From assembly GCA_020832665.1 (NCBI GenBank), contig JAFIEG010000037.1:1-41357 (forward strand): a stretch of DNA of 41,357 nucleotides, given 5' to 3'. Source of the DNA: Pararhodobacter sp. (GTDB taxonomy: Bacteria > Pseudomonadota > Alphaproteobacteria > Rhodobacterales > Rhodobacteraceae). Below the pieces are notes generated by a model. That model had not been told where the DNA came from and did no database searches. It worked only from the letters and a program-made list of their open reading frames with translations. How positions within the stretch are numbered: position 1 is the first letter of the stretch; each line of letters opens with the position of its first letter. Made by a program: the position numbers and the translations under genes. Of the stretch, positions 39,727 to 41,357 are shown piece by piece.

Positions 39727-41357
39727 ATGGTCGCCAAGGATACCGAAGACGCCAAGACCGACGATCAGGAAGCCGAATTCATGCTCGACATGAGCCAGGC
39801 ATCGGTGCGGCGGATGATCGCCCAGGCAAGGGAGCGCGGCTTCATCACGCATGAGCAGCTCAACCAGGTAATGCCGTCAGATCAGGTCTCGTCCGAGCAG
39901 ATCGAGGATGTGATGTCGATGCTCTCGGAGATGGGCATCAATGTCGTCGAGGATGACGAAGCCGCCGAAGAGCCCGAGGCCGCCACGCCGGCGACCACGG
40001 GCTCGACCGAGTTGGTCGTTGCTGCCAGCACATCGGAAACGCTCGACCGCACCGATGACCCGGTGCGCATGTATCTGCGCGAGATGGGCTCGGTCGAGCT
40101 GCTCTCGCGCGAGGGCGAGATAGCCATCGCCAAGCGCATCGAGGCCGGGCGCAACACCATGATCGCGGGGCTTTGCGAAAGCCCGCTCACCTTCAAGGCG
40201 ATCATCGTCTGGCGCGACGAGTTGCTGTCGGAAGACGTGCTGCTGCGCGATGTCATCGACCTGGAAACGACCTTCGGCACCGCGCTCGATGACGACGAAA
40301 ACGGCAGTGTCATGGAAACGCTGCCCCAGGCGCAGGCGGGGGGCGCCCCCGCCGCGGCCCCTGCCGCCGCCGGCCAGAAGCGCAGCGAGCCCGAGCTTGA
40401 CGCCGATGGCAACCCCATCGCCGGCAATGACGACGAAGACGACGAATTCGACCAGTCCAGCCTGTCGCTGGCAGCGATGGAGGCCTCGCTCAAGCCGCGC
40501 GTGCTCGAAACGCTCGACCGAATCGCCGCCAATTACGAGCAGCTGTCGCAGATGCAGAACCGGCGCATGCGCGCCACGCTCGAGGAAGACGCGCGCTTTT
40601 CGGCTTCGCAGGAATCGGCCTATCAGAAACTGCGCTCCGAGATCGTGGAACTGGTCAACTCGCTGCATCTGCACAACAACCGCATCGAGGCGCTGATCGA
40701 CCAGCTTTACGGCATCAACAAGCGCATCATGACCATCGACGGCGCCATGGTGAAGCTGGCCGATCTGGCGCGCATCAACCGGCGCGATTTCATCGAATCC
40801 TATCGCGGCTACGAGCTTGACCCCACCTGGTGCGAACGCATGGCCGTGGCCAGCGGGCGCGGCTGGGACGTGCTGATGGAGCGCCACCGCGACAAGGTGC
40901 TCGAGCTGCGCGAGGAAATGGCGCAGGTGGGCCAGTATGTCGGGGTGGATATCTCGGAATTCCGCCGCATCGTGAGCCAGGTGCAGAAGGGCGAGAAGGA
41001 AGCCCGCCAGGCCAAGAAGGAGATGGTCGAGGCCAATCTGCGGCTGGTGATCTCCATCGCCAAGAAGTACACCAATCGCGGGCTGCAATTCCTTGATCTC
41101 ATTCAGGAAGGCAATATCGGCCTGATGAAGGCGGTGGACAAGTTCGAATACCGCCGCGGCTACAAGTTCAGCACTTACGCCACCTGGTGGATCAGGCAGG
41201 CCATTACCCGCTCGATCGCCGATCAGGCGCGCACCATCCGTATTCCGGTGCACATGATCGAGACGATGAACAAGCTGGTGCGCACCTCGCGCCAGATCCT
41301 GCACGAGATCGGCCGCGAACCCTCGCCCGAGGAACTGGCCGAGAAGCTGCAGATGCC
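39727..41357 (+). CDS. rpoD: RNA polymerase primary sigma factor RpoD (5' part; runs off window)
   Basis: The first 543 codons of the housekeeping sigma-70 factor; the reading frame is open to the window edge. Region 1.1 is at the start ([22 protein letters not shown]..), then region 1.2 ([30 protein letters not shown]). A long acidic non-conserved insert contains [10 protein letters not shown]. Region 2 has the core-binding and -10 recognition helices ([53 protein letters not shown]). Region 3 begins [17 protein letters not shown]. The ATG at 39727 has GGAGG five bases upstream; an in-frame ATG at 39706 is less likely. Region 4 lies beyond the window. Confidence 0.96.
   Translation, partial: MVAKDTEDAKTDDQEAEFMLDMSQASVRRMIAQARERGFITHEQLNQVMPSDQVSSEQIEDVMSMLSEMGINVVEDDEAAEEPEAATPATTGSTELVVAASTSETLDRTDDPVRMYLREMGSVELLSREGEIAIAKRIEAGRNTMIAGLCESPLTFKAIIVWRDELLSEDVLLRDVIDLETTFGTALDDDENGSVMETLPQAQAGGAPAAAPAAAGQKRSEPELDADGNPIAGNDDEDDEFDQSSLSLAAMEASLKPRVLETLDRIAANYEQLSQMQNRRMRATLEEDARFSASQESAYQKLRSEIVELVNSLHLHNNRIEALIDQLYGINKRIMTIDGAMVKLADLARINRRDFIESYRGYELDPTWCERMAVASGRGWDVLMERHRDKVLELREEMAQVGQYVGVDISEFRRIVSQVQKGEKEARQAKKEMVEANLRLVISIAKKYTNRGLQFLDLIQEGNIGLMKAVDKFEYRRGYKFSTYATWWIRQAITRSIADQARTIRIPVHMIETMNKLVRTSRQILHEIGREPSPEELAEKLQM

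Overview
This is GC-rich (about 65-70%) chromosomal DNA from an alphaproteobacterium, almost certainly a member of the Rhodobacteraceae. That reading rests on the protein style of the housekeeping genes (TatABC, DnaG/RpoD, Hom, TyrS, Gmk), the two-GAPDH arrangement, the DUF934/Fpr pair, and a dispersed intergenic hairpin element that I associate with this family. The window opens with 40 consecutive C, which looks like a contig edge or base-calling artefact. It ends inside rpoD. No rRNA, tRNA, CRISPR array, transposase or plasmid function was found. No gene-free stretch exceeds 300 bases; the longest are 6625-6918 and 4566-4843.

Layout. 155-2736: an ICMT-like membrane methyltransferase, an Lrp regulator, DUF934 and ferredoxin-NADP reductase. 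2819-6624: an M48 protease, a very acidic secreted-adhesin-like protein of unknown function, a ZIP metal transporter and glucokinase. 6919-10499: two tandem paralogous exported proteins of unknown function and a TehA/SLAC1-type membrane protein. 10570-14289: a short YafY-like regulator, then tatA-tatB-tatC and a DUF815 ATPase coupled to tatC. 14414-19568: DUF1499, agmatinase, a PuuB-like FAD oxidase, a methyltransferase, a phosphoribosyltransferase and a host-attachment family protein. 19669-24418: gap1, a periplasmic rhodanese, gap2 and aminopeptidase P. 24553-25753: an AT-rich single-gene island carrying a GIY-YIG protein. 25754-28904: two cytochromes c and two tandem kinase-like proteins. 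29102-32385: tyrS, anmK and a PAS protein. 32544-35276: yicC-gmk-gamma-carbonic anhydrase and a thiE-like gene. 35518-41357: hom, an exported msrB, dnaG and rpoD (partial).

How the genes fit together. glk, gap1 and gap2 share CGCTAACA-type operator sequences, consistent with one sugar-catabolism regulator. tatABC exports folded proteins, and the msrB here carries a twin-arginine signal, so it is a plausible Tat client. Agmatinase and the divergent FAD oxidase form a plausible agmatine-to-putrescine catabolic pair. yicC-gmk and dnaG-rpoD are typical core clusters.

The most notable non-coding feature is a family of five intergenic elements. Four are full-length (three consecutive hairpins plus a conserved 21-nt tail) and one is tail only. 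They mostly sit just after stop codons, and the middle hairpin changes sequence while keeping its pairing. Among the proteins, the tandem exported pair with conserved His and Cys motifs is the best candidate for an undescribed family.
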